From Lachnospiraceae bacterium UBA1251 (GTDB taxonomy: Bacteria > Bacillota > Clostridia > Lachnospirales > Lachnospiraceae), in contig DBVZ01000112.1 in the NCBI GenBank assembly GCA_002308255.1, forward strand, positions 28,015 through 43,763: a stretch of DNA of 15,749 nucleotides, given 5' to 3'. Each line of letters starts with the position of its first letter. Position 1 is the first letter of the stretch. Below the pieces are notes generated by a model that was not told where the DNA came from, did not search any database, and worked only from the letters and a program-made list of their open reading frames with translations. Position numbers and translations under genes: made by a program. Positions 7,370-14,810 of this stretch are shown piece after piece.

Positions 7370-8539
7370 TTGGATAAACAGAAAATCAAAGAGGAAGTGA
7401 TCCGGCTGCGGCATCATTTTCATGCTCATCCGGAACTCTCCTGGGAAGAAAAGGAAACACAGAGAGCGATCATGGAATATCTGACCGTGCTGGGGCTTGC
7501 GTGCGAAGAGATCGGCAGAACCGGCGTGATCACGGAAATACGCGGAAAGAAATGCCCTCCTCCCGGATCTCCGGACGGGAAGATCCTGGGCATCCGGGCA
7601 GACATTGACGCCCTCCCGGTCACGGAGGAGACAGGATTTGCGTTTTCTTCCCAAAACGCCGGAATTTCACATGCCTGCGGGCATGACACCCATATCGCGA
7701 TGGCGCTTACGGCTGCAAAAGTCCTCAGCGGGCAGAAAGACGAACTGTCGATCCCCGTCCGGTTTGTTTTTCAGCCGGCGGAAGAAACACCGGGCAACAG
7801 CGGCGGCGAGCTGATCTGTGATGATCCGTTCCTCCTCGCGTGCACCCGTATGATCGCGATCCACACCTGGAGCCGGATTCCCGCGGGCCAGGCCGGGATC
7901 TGTGCAGGACCCGTCATGGCAAGTACGGATACGTTTGAGGTAACCATTCAGGGCAAAGGCGGTCACGGTGCCGTCCCGCAGGAAGCGGTCGACCCGGTCC
8001 CTGCCGCTGCCGAGTTCATCCAGGCTGTGCAGCGCATCGTGAGCCGTGAGACGGATCCCTTTACCTCCAATGTGGTCACGATCGGCTCCGTTCATGCGGG
8101 GACGACCTGGAATGTCATTCCGGACAAAGCGGTTCTCATGGGAACGACGCGAAGCTATGATCCTGTCATCGCGGCATCCTTCCCGGCAAGGCTCAGACGG
8201 ATCGCCGACGGCATCGCTCTTGCAACGGGAACCGAAATCACCGTTAACTATCACAAAGGACCCGATCCCGTCATCAATGCCCCGGAGGCGGTAGAGACAG
8301 CGCTTCGCGCTGCCGCCCCGGTTTTCGGAAAAGAAAATATCATCGAATGGAGACAGATGGTAGGTGAGGATTTTGCTTGCTACCGCGCTCCGAAATGTCT
8401 GATGTTCCTCGGCGGAGGCATGCCTGACGAATCGCTTCGTTATCCGCAGCACAGTCCGCACTATACGATCGATGAAAATGTCCTGGTAAACGGAGTGGAG
8501 TATTTTCTTCGGTATGTGGAGGAATATGCTGCTGAATAG
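7370..8539 (+). CDS. M20 family metallo-amidohydrolase (M20D, hippurate hydrolase/IAA-amino acid hydrolase-like)
   Basis: This is a two-metal amidohydrolase that cleaves N-acyl amino acids or similar amides in the cytosol. Counting from the TTG start (389 residues), it shows HAHPELSWEE, the metal site ACGHDTH (C103 and H105), the catalytic acid and metal pair PAEE (E138-E139), IHTW (H165), GKGGHGAVP in the dimerisation domain (H199), and GEDFACY plus a C-terminal HSPHYTIDE. The cysteine in ACGHDTH marks subfamily M20D. TTG 7370 has AGAGGA seven bases upstream, and the following KIKEEVIRLRHHFHAHPE is the usual family N-terminus. The in-frame ATG at 7277 has no Shine-Dalgarno and would add 31 odd residues. 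The specific substrate is unknown. It ends ten bases from the convergent fbp gene. Confidence 0.9.
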   Translation: MDKQKIKEEVIRLRHHFHAHPELSWEEKETQRAIMEYLTVLGLACEEIGRTGVITEIRGKKCPPPGSPDGKILGIRADIDALPVTEETGFAFSSQNAGISHACGHDTHIAMALTAAKVLSGQKDELSIPVRFVFQPAEETPGNSGGELICDDPFLLACTRMIAIHTWSRIPAGQAGICAGPVMASTDTFEVTIQGKGGHGAVPQEAVDPVPAAAEFIQAVQRIVSRETDPFTSNVVTIGSVHAGTTWNVIPDKAVLMGTTRSYDPVIAASFPARLRRIADGIALATGTEITVNYHKGPDPVINAPEAVETALRAAAPVFGKENIIEWRQMVGEDFACYRAPKCLMFLGGGMPDESLRYPQHSPHYTIDENVLVNGVEYFLRYVEEYAAE

Positions 8540-8558
8540 CGTCGTGCTGCTATTCGGC
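8531..8558. terminator. Hairpin at the convergent ends of the M20 gene and fbp
   Basis: GCTGAATAGC (8531-8540) and GCTATTCGGC (8549-8558) pair over ten positions with one G-U, around an eight-base loop. The stop codons of both genes lie in the arms. There is no T-run on either side, so it may act as a mutual transcription barrier or RNA 3' end rather than a standard terminator. Confidence 0.45.
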
Positions 8559-10523
8559 GGATACGGATCCGCCGTACCGCTCCACGATCAGACCGCCGCG
8601 GTACGCTTCCAGAAGCTCTTCCAGTTCTTCAATACGGGCTTTTACACGGACGCCTTTATCGGTATCTCCCACGCGTACACGTTCTCTGGTCATCTCCACC
8701 ACTTTCGTCGTCGAATGGATATCGGCGCCGCTGCGGACCGCCTCTTCCCGGGAGTCAAACGGCGTGTGTGCAACGATGTACATTCCGTGGGAATTGTAAA
8801 CCAGCGTATACCCGGCGATAGCCGTGACCTTCTGATAAGCCTTGGAAAATCCCCCGTCGATCACGATCAGCTTTCCGCCCGCCTTGATCGGATCCTGTCC
8901 TTTTTTCACCGGCACATGCCCGTTGATGATATGGCTGTGGGGATCCGTAAGCCCGAACTCCGCCAGGATCCTTTCCGCAACCGCCGGATCCTCCTGCAGT
9001 TTATAGTAAGAATTCTTATGCTCCTCGTGGGTGCTCTCGTCAGCGATAAAGTACCGCTCAAAAGTTGCCATTTTGTCCTTGCCGAACAGAGGGGAGTCCT
9101 CCGAGCACCACAGCCACCAGAGGATATCCTTGCCCTTCTCCCTCTTCTCTTCCTGCGTCGAGAAATAAGCCTGTCTTATATAGCGGTCGATGGCGTCATA
9201 CAGCGATTTTCCCTTATACACTTCGCCGTAGATCTCTACCTCTTTCAAAGTTCCGTCCGGATTCAGCGGAACACAGCCGTGATACAGAAGATTGTGATTA
9301 TATACTTTATAAAGCGATCCTCTGTTGAGAAGCAGCATCATGTGCTGCTGCAGCCGCTCACAGTTCATAAAGCCGTGGCGGAGCCTTTCCATGACCAGTT
9401 CTTCTTCCTCCGTAAGGCGGTACGGATCCTTCGGATCAATGGTCGGAAATGCCATATCCCGCATCGGATAGATCTCCCCTCCGAAGGAGATCGTCCCCTT
9501 TTCGTAATCGATCCGGTCCAGCATCGCCCTGTCTTCCATATGGAAATCCGGTCTCCGAAGGACCAGCTGTCCCTCCAGCTTAAACTGGATCACGGAAATC
9601 GCCTTATGCATCCTGACGGTAAGTTCCTCATCCTCCTGGGTCATGGGTGCCAGCGCATGGAGCCCGAATCTGGTACAGGGATCCCCTTTATAAGTTTTCG
9701 CGGCAAATGTCGCAAGGGGAAGCACATTGATCCCGTAGCCGTCTTCCAGCGTTCCCATATTGCCGTAACGAGCGCAGATGCGGACGACATTTGCGACGCA
9801 GGCAGGCTGTCCGGCCGCTGCACCGAGCCAGAGGATATCATGGTTGCCCCACTGGATATCAAAAGAATGATAATGCGCCAGGGTGTCCATGATCTTGTCA
9901 GCGCCGTCACCGCGGTCATAGATATCGCCGAGGACATGAAGATGATCGATAACAAGGCGCTGGATGAGATGCCCCATGGCAATGACGCACCGGTCCGCGC
10001 TGCCGATCCGGATGATCGTATTGACGATCTCCTCATAATACTGTTCCTTGTCTTCGATATCCGCCTTTTCCGTGATAAGCTCCTCGATAACATATCCGAA
10101 ATCCGCCGGGAGCGCTTTTCTGACTTTGGAGCGCGTATATTTACTGGCCGTATACTGACAGACGGCGATCAGCCGGTACAGCATGACACGGTACCAGTTG
10201 TCCATCTCCTCCGGGCTTTTCTCTCTTTTTACATATTCGATCTTTTCCCGGGGGTAATAAATCAGCGTCGCCACTTCACGGATCTCCTCCGCGCCGAGCG
10301 TTCTTCCGTAAATCTCCTCGATCTTGCGGCGCACCGAACCGGATCCGTTTCGCAGCACATGGGAAAAGGAGTCATATGATCCGTGCAGATCGGAAATAAA
10401 GTGTTCCGTCCCTTTCGGCAGGTTCAGGATCGACGACAGATTGATGATCTCCGTGGACGCCGAAGCAATGTTGGGATACAGCTCCGAAAGCAGTTCCAGA
10501 TACGAAAGTTTCCTCTCATCCAT
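8550..10523 (-). CDS. fbp: Fructose-1,6-bisphosphatase, class III
   Basis: This is the Firmicutes-type FBPase that hydrolyses fructose 1,6-bisphosphate to fructose 6-phosphate in gluconeogenesis. The protein has 657 residues, close to the usual 640-670. It has a metallophosphatase core: SDLHGSYD (44-51), GDIYDRGDGADKI, and WGNHD, the DxH, GDxxDRG and GNHD metal-binding motifs. The later blocks INGHVPV and VIDGGFSKAYQ also match the class. In Bacillus subtilis this class needs Mn2+ and responds to phosphoenolpyruvate. The ATG at 10523 has GAGGGGG six bases upstream. It follows the unrecognised 208-residue gene by 11 bases, so both are probably on one mRNA. A long frame on the opposite strand is only a shadow. 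Confidence 0.97.
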   Translation of the reverse strand: MDERKLSYLELLSELYPNIASASTEIINLSSILNLPKGTEHFISDLHGSYDSFSHVLRNGSGSVRRKIEEIYGRTLGAEEIREVATLIYYPREKIEYVKREKSPEEMDNWYRVMLYRLIAVCQYTASKYTRSKVRKALPADFGYVIEELITEKADIEDKEQYYEEIVNTIIRIGSADRCVIAMGHLIQRLVIDHLHVLGDIYDRGDGADKIMDTLAHYHSFDIQWGNHDILWLGAAAGQPACVANVVRICARYGNMGTLEDGYGINVLPLATFAAKTYKGDPCTRFGLHALAPMTQEDEELTVRMHKAISVIQFKLEGQLVLRRPDFHMEDRAMLDRIDYEKGTISFGGEIYPMRDMAFPTIDPKDPYRLTEEEELVMERLRHGFMNCERLQQHMMLLLNRGSLYKVYNHNLLYHGCVPLNPDGTLKEVEIYGEVYKGKSLYDAIDRYIRQAYFSTQEEKREKGKDILWWLWCSEDSPLFGKDKMATFERYFIADESTHEEHKNSYYKLQEDPAVAERILAEFGLTDPHSHIINGHVPVKKGQDPIKAGGKLIVIDGGFSKAYQKVTAIAGYTLVYNSHGMYIVAHTPFDSREEAVRSGADIHSTTKVVEMTRERVRVGDTDKGVRVKARIEELEELLEAYRGGLIVERYGGSVSAE

Positions 10524-10534
10524 AATGATCCCCC

Positions 10535-11161
10535 TCAGCCGCCTGACTGGCGAAGTTCCGCTTTGTAAAGGCCCATTCCTTCAAGCACCGCGATCGTATC
10601 CCGAACCGTCGCCCCGCCGACTTTGTAGCGGCTGCTGATGACCGGCCTTTTCTCCGTACTGAGATCCCAGGCTGTCAGCAGTTCCTTTTTATACGGGATC
10701 CGGTTCTCCTCAAGCATTTTCCGGATGGGCATCAGCTCGTTTTTCGCGCTGTGGGCACGGACGATATTGCACTGGTATTTTCCGATCTCATCGCCGTCCT
10801 CGGCCAGGATCCCGCAATAGGAGATCCCGTCATTGATCAGGATTTCTCCCGAAAAGCTGAGGATCTGGCTGATCAGCGCCGCGTTCAGACCATCAAGATA
10901 ATAGACGTCGTAGGTGATATTTTCCATAAGTCCCAGGGCATCTCCCGTAGCCTCGTCGACCTTGCTCCCGTCATCGATCCCCGTCGGTTCCTCGATCCAC
11001 AGCGTGAGATTCTGTCCTTCTTTCATCTCCGCAAATTTTTCCAGAACGGTCTGGATCCTCCTCGCGTCGACATTTGCCGTAAGCCAGTCGCCCACGACAG
11101 AATATCCCTGTTCGAGTTCCATCCATCCGTCAAATCTGCATCCTTTTATCAAATCCAGCAT
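10535..11161 (-). CDS. Unrecognised 208-residue soluble protein upstream of fbp
   Basis: I do not recognise the family. The protein is acidic, has no signal peptide or transmembrane helix, and looks like a folded alpha/beta protein. Notable stretches are MELEQGYSVVGDWLT near the N-terminus, LWIEEPTGIDDG in the middle, and YKVGGATVRDTIAVLEGMGLY at the C-terminus, where a helix-turn-helix-like packing is possible but not convincing. The ATG at 11161 has AGGAGG directly upstream, and a promoter with a perfect -10 precedes it. It is first in an operon with fbp (11-base gap), which suggests a role linked to sugar phosphate metabolism or only shared expression. It is a real gene on coding and ribosome-site evidence; the function is unknown. 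Confidence 0.75.
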   Translation of the reverse strand: MLDLIKGCRFDGWMELEQGYSVVGDWLTANVDARRIQTVLEKFAEMKEGQNLTLWIEEPTGIDDGSKVDEATGDALGLMENITYDVYYLDGLNAALISQILSFSGEILINDGISYCGILAEDGDEIGKYQCNIVRAHSAKNELMPIRKMLEENRIPYKKELLTAWDLSTEKRPVISSRYKVGGATVRDTIAVLEGMGLYKAELRQSGG

Positions 11162-11215
11162 AATGCCTCCTCAGGCTTCTTTTTCTTTTCCGGGCGAAGT
11201 TCCCATCATGTGGTC

Positions 11216-11245
11216 ATTATAACAAATTCTTTGTATTTTCGTCCA
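11216..11245 (-). promoter_or_regulatory. Sigma-A promoter of the 208-residue gene and fbp
   Basis: On the minus strand a consensus TATAAT (11221-11216) is preceded after 18 bases by TGGACG, which matches four of six -35 positions. Transcription would begin near 11208, about 45 bases before the ATG. Confidence 0.6.
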
Positions 11246-11268
11246 TCCGTTCCGGCTGAAATTCTGTC

Positions 11269-11297
11269 TTTACAGAAACGCGCGAATTATGGATAAT
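11269..11297 (+). promoter_or_regulatory. Sigma-A promoter of the 49-residue membrane protein gene
   Basis: TTTACA (11269-11274), a 17-base spacer and GATAAT (11292-11297) each match five of six consensus positions. The transcript would start near 11304 and carry a leader of about 75 bases containing a strong hairpin. Confidence 0.6.
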
Positions 11298-11311
11298 GTA
11301 AAAAAGAAAAC

Positions 11312-11357
11312 GGCGTCCGAACCGGCGGATGACGCCGGTACGCCTGCAGAGTTTTTT
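11312..11357 (+). promoter_or_regulatory. Attenuator-like hairpin and T-run in the leader of the small membrane protein gene
   Basis: ACCGGCG (11321-11327) pairs perfectly with CGCCGGT (11333-11339) around the loop GATGA. The stem is extended by GGCGT (11312-11316) with ACGCC (11340-11344) after a four-base bulge. Six T follow at 11352-11357, seven bases beyond the stem, so termination may be partial. A second CGCCGG (11359-11364), just before the ribosome site, could replace the first as pairing partner of CCGGCG and give a different fold. Confidence 0.5.
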
Positions 11358-11380
11358 ACGCCGGCATAAAGGAGATCAAG

Positions 11381-11530
11381 ATGGAAAAAATATTCAAAAC
11401 CGTGACACGTTCCGGCGTGACCGCTCTCGTAGCCGGCATTCTGAGTCTTGTCGTCGGTATCACCGTGGGCGTCCTCAGTATCATAAACGGCGCTGTTCTT
11501 CTGAAAGACCGCAGCAAGATCACTTTTTGA
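11381..11530 (+). CDS. Small single-pass or hairpin membrane protein, 49 residues
   Basis: The reading frame encodes 49 residues: a basic, amphipathic N-terminus (MEKIFKTVTRSG), a long hydrophobic stretch from about residue 13 to 42 with small residues and one glycine-rich break (VVGITVGVL), and the tail KDRSKITF. That could be one long helix or a short helical hairpin. It has a strong AAAGGAG Shine-Dalgarno seven bases before the ATG, a good upstream promoter and a downstream terminator, so it forms a complete small transcription unit. I believe similar small proteins occur in Clostridia, but I cannot name a family or function. Candidates are a regulatory membrane microprotein or a holin/toxin-like peptide. 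No antitoxin RNA is obvious. Confidence 0.7.
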   Translation: MEKIFKTVTRSGVTALVAGILSLVVGITVGVLSIINGAVLLKDRSKITF

Positions 11531-11562
11531 TGTGATCGTTTTAATTTCTTATTTCGCACAGA

Positions 11563-11612
11563 AAAAGAGACGGTACGGCAAAAGAGCCCTGCTCTGCCGT
11601 CCCGTCTCTTTT
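11563..11612. terminator. Bidirectional Rho-independent terminator
   Basis: AAAAGAGACGG (11563-11573) pairs with CCGTCTCTTTT (11602-11612), continued inward by ACGGCA with TGCCGT. The T-rich ends on both strands let it stop the small membrane gene (plus strand) and the lipoprotein gene (minus strand), which converge here. Confidence 0.9.
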
Positions 11613-11626
11613 CCTTTTTCCGGCGA

Positions 11627-12445
11627 TTACGACGCGGGTTCCAGATATTCGCTCTTCACCCAGAGCAGCTGCTCCGAATCGCCGTCTTTATACCGGAATG
11701 CACTCCATTCGCGGCTCTCGTAAATGATTTCGATCACTGTACCGTTATCCAGCTTCGTAATGGCTTCCGCCTCCGAAACGACATCCAGAGGATACTTGCG
11801 CGCATTCAGAACGTCCGCTTTGACCTTCATGGATTTGGAGACAACCTTGAACTGTGTGCCGACCAGCGGGGAACCTGCCTCGATCTCCGCACCGTCAACT
11901 GTCTTCTCTTCCGGTGTCGGGGTGGGAACCGGGATGTGAGCGGCTTCGGAAACTGCCGCGACGAGCTGGGAGGCTGCCGCCTGATCGATATCTGCTTCGC
12001 TGACATCGATCGCATATGTGTAATTGGCTCCGTCGACGACCTCTGTCCAGGTGATCACGCCGGCTTTTCCGTCATTGCCTTTGAGATCCGCAACGAACTG
12101 TTCCAGAATGATCTGGGTCTGTTCCTTGTACTCCGTATAGTCGCCGCTGATATCCGCCGAGCCTTTGGCTTTCCGGATCCTGAGCCCCTCTTTGTCCTTC
12201 GCGTCGTTATATATGACCTCGAGCATCTCGTTTTCCGCTGCTCGGTAGACAAGCTGGTCGTAACCTTCCACTGTCGGGAGCTCCGCAAACGCGACACCCG
12301 CTGCCGCCTCCGCCTCCGCCAGTGTTTCGTAATCAGTGAAAGGATTTGCAGTATCAGCTTCGAATTCCTGCTTTTTCTTTTTGCCGCACGCAGTCATCAG
12401 GATCATGATCAGGCAGATTAGAACTGCCAGCATCCGCTTCTTCAT
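11627..12445 (-). CDS. Lipoprotein with C-terminal SH3-like domain
   Basis: The 272-residue protein begins with a lipoprotein signal peptide (MKKRMLAVLICLIMILMTAC) with the lipid-attached cysteine at residue 20, followed by a lysine run. It should be anchored on the outer face of the membrane. Residues about 30-175 form an unrecognised domain (ADTANPFTDY, AAGVAFAELPTVEGYD, YNDAKDKEGLRIRKAKG). A proline/threonine linker (PVPTPTPEE) follows, then a bacterial SH3-like domain at about 198-272 with LNARKYPLD and NGTVIEII, the type that often binds cell wall. The ATG at 12445 has AAAGGGGG eight bases upstream; the longer upstream frame has no support. It has its own promoter and terminator. The middle domain gives no function. 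Confidence 0.85.
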   Translation of the reverse strand: MKKRMLAVLICLIMILMTACGKKKKQEFEADTANPFTDYETLAEAEAAAGVAFAELPTVEGYDQLVYRAAENEMLEVIYNDAKDKEGLRIRKAKGSADISGDYTEYKEQTQIILEQFVADLKGNDGKAGVITWTEVVDGANYTYAIDVSEADIDQAAASQLVAAVSEAAHIPVPTPTPEEKTVDGAEIEAGSPLVGTQFKVVSKSMKVKADVLNARKYPLDVVSEAEAITKLDNGTVIEIIYESREWSAFRYKDGDSEQLLWVKSEYLEPAS

Positions 12446-12541
12446 AACTGATACCCCCTTTGTGAAAACTGCCTTCCGGTTTCCATCTGTCAAATGATTC
12501 CGCGGATCTCCTTTTCTCTGAAAATCCACGAATACATAGTA

Positions 12542-12570
12542 ATTATATCAGTAAATGTCACAAATTTACA
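12542..12570 (-). promoter_or_regulatory. Promoter of the lipoprotein gene with an overlapping dyad
   Basis: On the minus strand TATAAT (12547-12542) is preceded after 17 bases by TGTAAA. The spacer and -35 are covered by an inverted repeat, GTAAAT (12551-12556) and ATTTAC (12564-12569), seven bases apart. The position is typical for a repressor operator; no regulator is identified. Confidence 0.5.
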
Positions 12571-12607
12571 GACGAAACTTTTGTTTTTTTAGTGAACTTT
12601 ATAAATA

Positions 12608-13333
12608 TTATGATCTTCTCCGCTTTTTTCTCGCCTTTCGGAAACCGTTCCGGCTGAGGAGTCTGCCTCTGGCAGCCTGCTCAGTCATAAGTGCAAGCCT
12701 CTTTTCCGGATCTTCTTCGGTCTCCAGCCGTTTTTGGATCTCCCCTTTCCGGTATTCCCGAAGCATCTCTCCGACGGTGCTGTAGTCCCTCTCAAAAAGG
12801 ATCTCGCTGACCTGTCCGCGGAGTACCTCTTCACTTATTCTGTCCGGGATCCGTTCGGCGATCTTCCGCGCGGCAAACTGTCTGCTTTTCTCCTTGTATT
12901 TCGGCATGCCGTTCCATTCCTGGATCTGTGCCAGCTCCGGCTTCCACAGGACAGACAGCTTTTTCGCCCAGTCCATTTCCGGATTTTTGTCCGGTCTTCT
13001 CAGGAAATAAAAGTCCGGTCCCCTGTCTCCGGCTTCGACTGTAATGATTCCCCAGTGATCCGGAATATGCTCATGGATGTGCATTGCGTGAGAAGTACCG
13101 ACAACGGCAATATTGCGGTCAAAATAGCGGTCGTAGTCGCGGACCTGGCTTTCGAGCCGCCCGTAAGTGTCCGCGTCGCTCTTGATCTCTATGCCGTACA
13201 GTTCTCCCGGCGTCACCATGACGATATCCGCGCGGGACCGCCCCATCGTCTTTTCCTCAATAATGCGGATCTTTCCGTATGTATTCTCCAGAAAATCGAA
13301 TAAAGGTTCCCGAATATCCGAATCTTTCAGCAT
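12608..13333 (-). CDS. sce7726 family protein, PD-(D/E)xK nuclease-like
   Basis: The first 100 residues of this 241-residue protein match the sce7726 family: DIREPLFDFL, the acidic and basic block IIEEKTMGRSRADIV, GIEIKSDADTYGRLESQVRDYDRY, and AVVGTSHAMHIHEHIP. The pattern D36, E49-x-K51 and Q67 fits the PD-(D/E)xK nuclease fold, so DNA or RNA binding or cleavage is possible but untested in the family as far as I know. The C-terminal part (about 150-241) is charged and helical and ends in the very basic KARKKRRRS, which could bind nucleic acid. The ATG at 13333 has AGGA six bases upstream. It lies 13 bases after the second nitrogenase-like gene on the same strand, so it is probably transcribed with it. 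Confidence 0.8.
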   Translation of the reverse strand: MLKDSDIREPLFDFLENTYGKIRIIEEKTMGRSRADIVMVTPGELYGIEIKSDADTYGRLESQVRDYDRYFDRNIAVVGTSHAMHIHEHIPDHWGIITVEAGDRGPDFYFLRRPDKNPEMDWAKKLSVLWKPELAQIQEWNGMPKYKEKSRQFAARKIAERIPDRISEEVLRGQVSEILFERDYSTVGEMLREYRKGEIQKRLETEEDPEKRLALMTEQAARGRLLSRNGFRKARKKRRRS

Positions 13334-13346
13334 TCGTCGTCCTACC

Positions 13347-14810
13347 TCACAGTCTCGTCATCAGCCCGTTCAGCACCTGCTCAATGAGGAAAAGAGCTCC
13401 GTTGATCCCAAGATGCGTCTTCTTTACAAGATCCGTATAGCCCATTCCCGGAAGACTGATCTCAATACCGCAGATCGAAGGCGCGCCGTCCCCGAAGGGC
13501 TTTCCGTTTTCCTCCGCTTCCTCCCTGTGCACCGTTTTTTCCGTCATGACCGCCGTGATCGTATTGGCATCACCGAGCAGCAGTTCCGCAGATGTCCTGT
13601 TCAGCGGTTTCTTAAGGGCATTCCCGCAGTGGTATTCCCGAAGGAGCTCCGTCAGTTTTCTGCGCTCGGAAGGCTGCATTTCCGCGTCCGTACAGAGGGC
13701 ATCCGGGAGCATTCCCAGATACCGCATGAAAAAACCGCTGTAAGAATACACCTGCGCGAAACTGCCCTTTACGGCGAACAGCGCTCCTTTCGGCAGTCCG
13801 CAGGACTCATAGATCCCGTTGATCTTATACCAGGCGTAGGCTCTTGCCTTACGGCACTCCTTTTCGACCGCGGAAGGATCCGCATGCAGCAGCCCGGCCA
13901 GATCCGTGCACAGTTCTTCGACCGCCTCAAATCCTATGGGGAGCTTTTCACACTCATAGAACGGTGTGCCGTACTCTTTTTCGAGATAACGGGCTGCTGC
14001 TCCGCCTCTTTGCGCATTGATGACCAGATTGAGATCGGCATCCGGGAGATGCCGGATCTCCTCCACCGTGCAGTCCGCCATAAGGAAACAGCCGGCATCG
14101 ATCCCGCACAGATCCAGAAGTCTCCGGATCTCTGCGCGGTCTCCCTCAAAGTACCGATCCCAGACAGACAGTCCGAGGACATTGACCCTCGGTCTTTCTC
14201 CGCTTTTCCCTCCGGCTGTCATTCCGCGGTTCTGCGCAAGGAGCTGCAGGGAAGCCTGTTCATAGCCGTAATCGAAATCCACCGAAAATCCCGGGCTTTC
14301 CATAAGGACGCACGGTTTCCCGGGCATCATCTCATGCACGATCTCATACAGCCGGTCGCCGATCAGGGAAGCACCCGGCGCGTTCACGACCGCAAGAAGA
14401 TCGAACGAGACATGTTCCTTCATGTACCTGATCCCCTCACGGACTTTTTCAACCGTCCCGTAGACATAATCATGTCCGTCGAGGAAAGTACAGGGTACGC
14501 GCTGCTGACGGAAGAACCAGCTGTCAAGATAATTATAATCCACCGGGACTTTCTGTCCCGTTTCGGAAGGCATATAGAGCAAAGGACGGATACTCAGAAA
14601 CTGGGAAGTGGTGCTGTGGTAGAAGCGGCACCCCATCGGCCCGTTAAGGATCACCAGCACCCGGCTGATTCCTTCCAGGGCGAAGATCATTCCTGTCACG
14701 CTGTCCGGCGCGATGGCGCCTCCCGCTCCGACAGAAAGATTCCTCATGGGAGCTTCTCCCGCAGCCTGTCCGGCCTCAGGAATAGAATTCTTCAAACAAT
14801 GCCTTGTCAT
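13347..14810 (-). CDS. Nitrogenase component 1-like subunit (NifK/BchB-like), degenerate cluster ligands
   Basis: This 487-residue protein belongs to the nitrogenase component 1 superfamily (NifD/K, BchN/B, CfbD and unassigned relatives). Visible are GPMGC with C61 (equivalent to the second cluster cysteine), the DGHDYVYGTVEKVREGI block (111-127) matching the D-x-x-V-x-G-x-E-x-L region, and NAPGASLIGDRL (143-154) in place of the usual C-x-x-x-x-IGDDL. The first and third ligand cysteines are absent: position 34-36 reads APD, and the third reads P. The later domains are present and include FYECEKLPIGFEAV. The ATG at 14810 has AAGGAGG upstream and overlaps the preceding gene by 35 bases; ATG 14747 is an alternative and TTG 14840 is less likely. 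The substrate is unknown. It is not a nitrogenase NifK by motif. Confidence 0.85.
   Translation of the reverse strand: MTRHCLKNSIPEAGQAAGEAPMRNLSVGAGGAIAPDSVTGMIFALEGISRVLVILNGPMGCRFYHSTTSQFLSIRPLLYMPSETGQKVPVDYNYLDSWFFRQQRVPCTFLDGHDYVYGTVEKVREGIRYMKEHVSFDLLAVVNAPGASLIGDRLYEIVHEMMPGKPCVLMESPGFSVDFDYGYEQASLQLLAQNRGMTAGGKSGERPRVNVLGLSVWDRYFEGDRAEIRRLLDLCGIDAGCFLMADCTVEEIRHLPDADLNLVINAQRGGAAARYLEKEYGTPFYECEKLPIGFEAVEELCTDLAGLLHADPSAVEKECRKARAYAWYKINGIYESCGLPKGALFAVKGSFAQVYSYSGFFMRYLGMLPDALCTDAEMQPSERRKLTELLREYHCGNALKKPLNRTSAELLLGDANTITAVMTEKTVHREEAEENGKPFGDGAPSICGIEISLPGMGYTDLVKKTHLGINGALFLIEQVLNGLMTRL

Noticed and set aside
8514..10379. A 621-codon open frame on the plus strand.
   Set aside because: It is antisense to fbp, whose motifs and ribosome site are unambiguous. 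The frame is a by-product of codon usage in the opposite strand.
11289..11369. A 26-codon reading frame directly upstream of the small membrane protein, possible leader peptide.
   Set aside because: It has no ribosome site, and its ATG lies within the predicted -10 region, upstream of the likely transcript start. The sequence is better explained as an untranslated leader with a hairpin.
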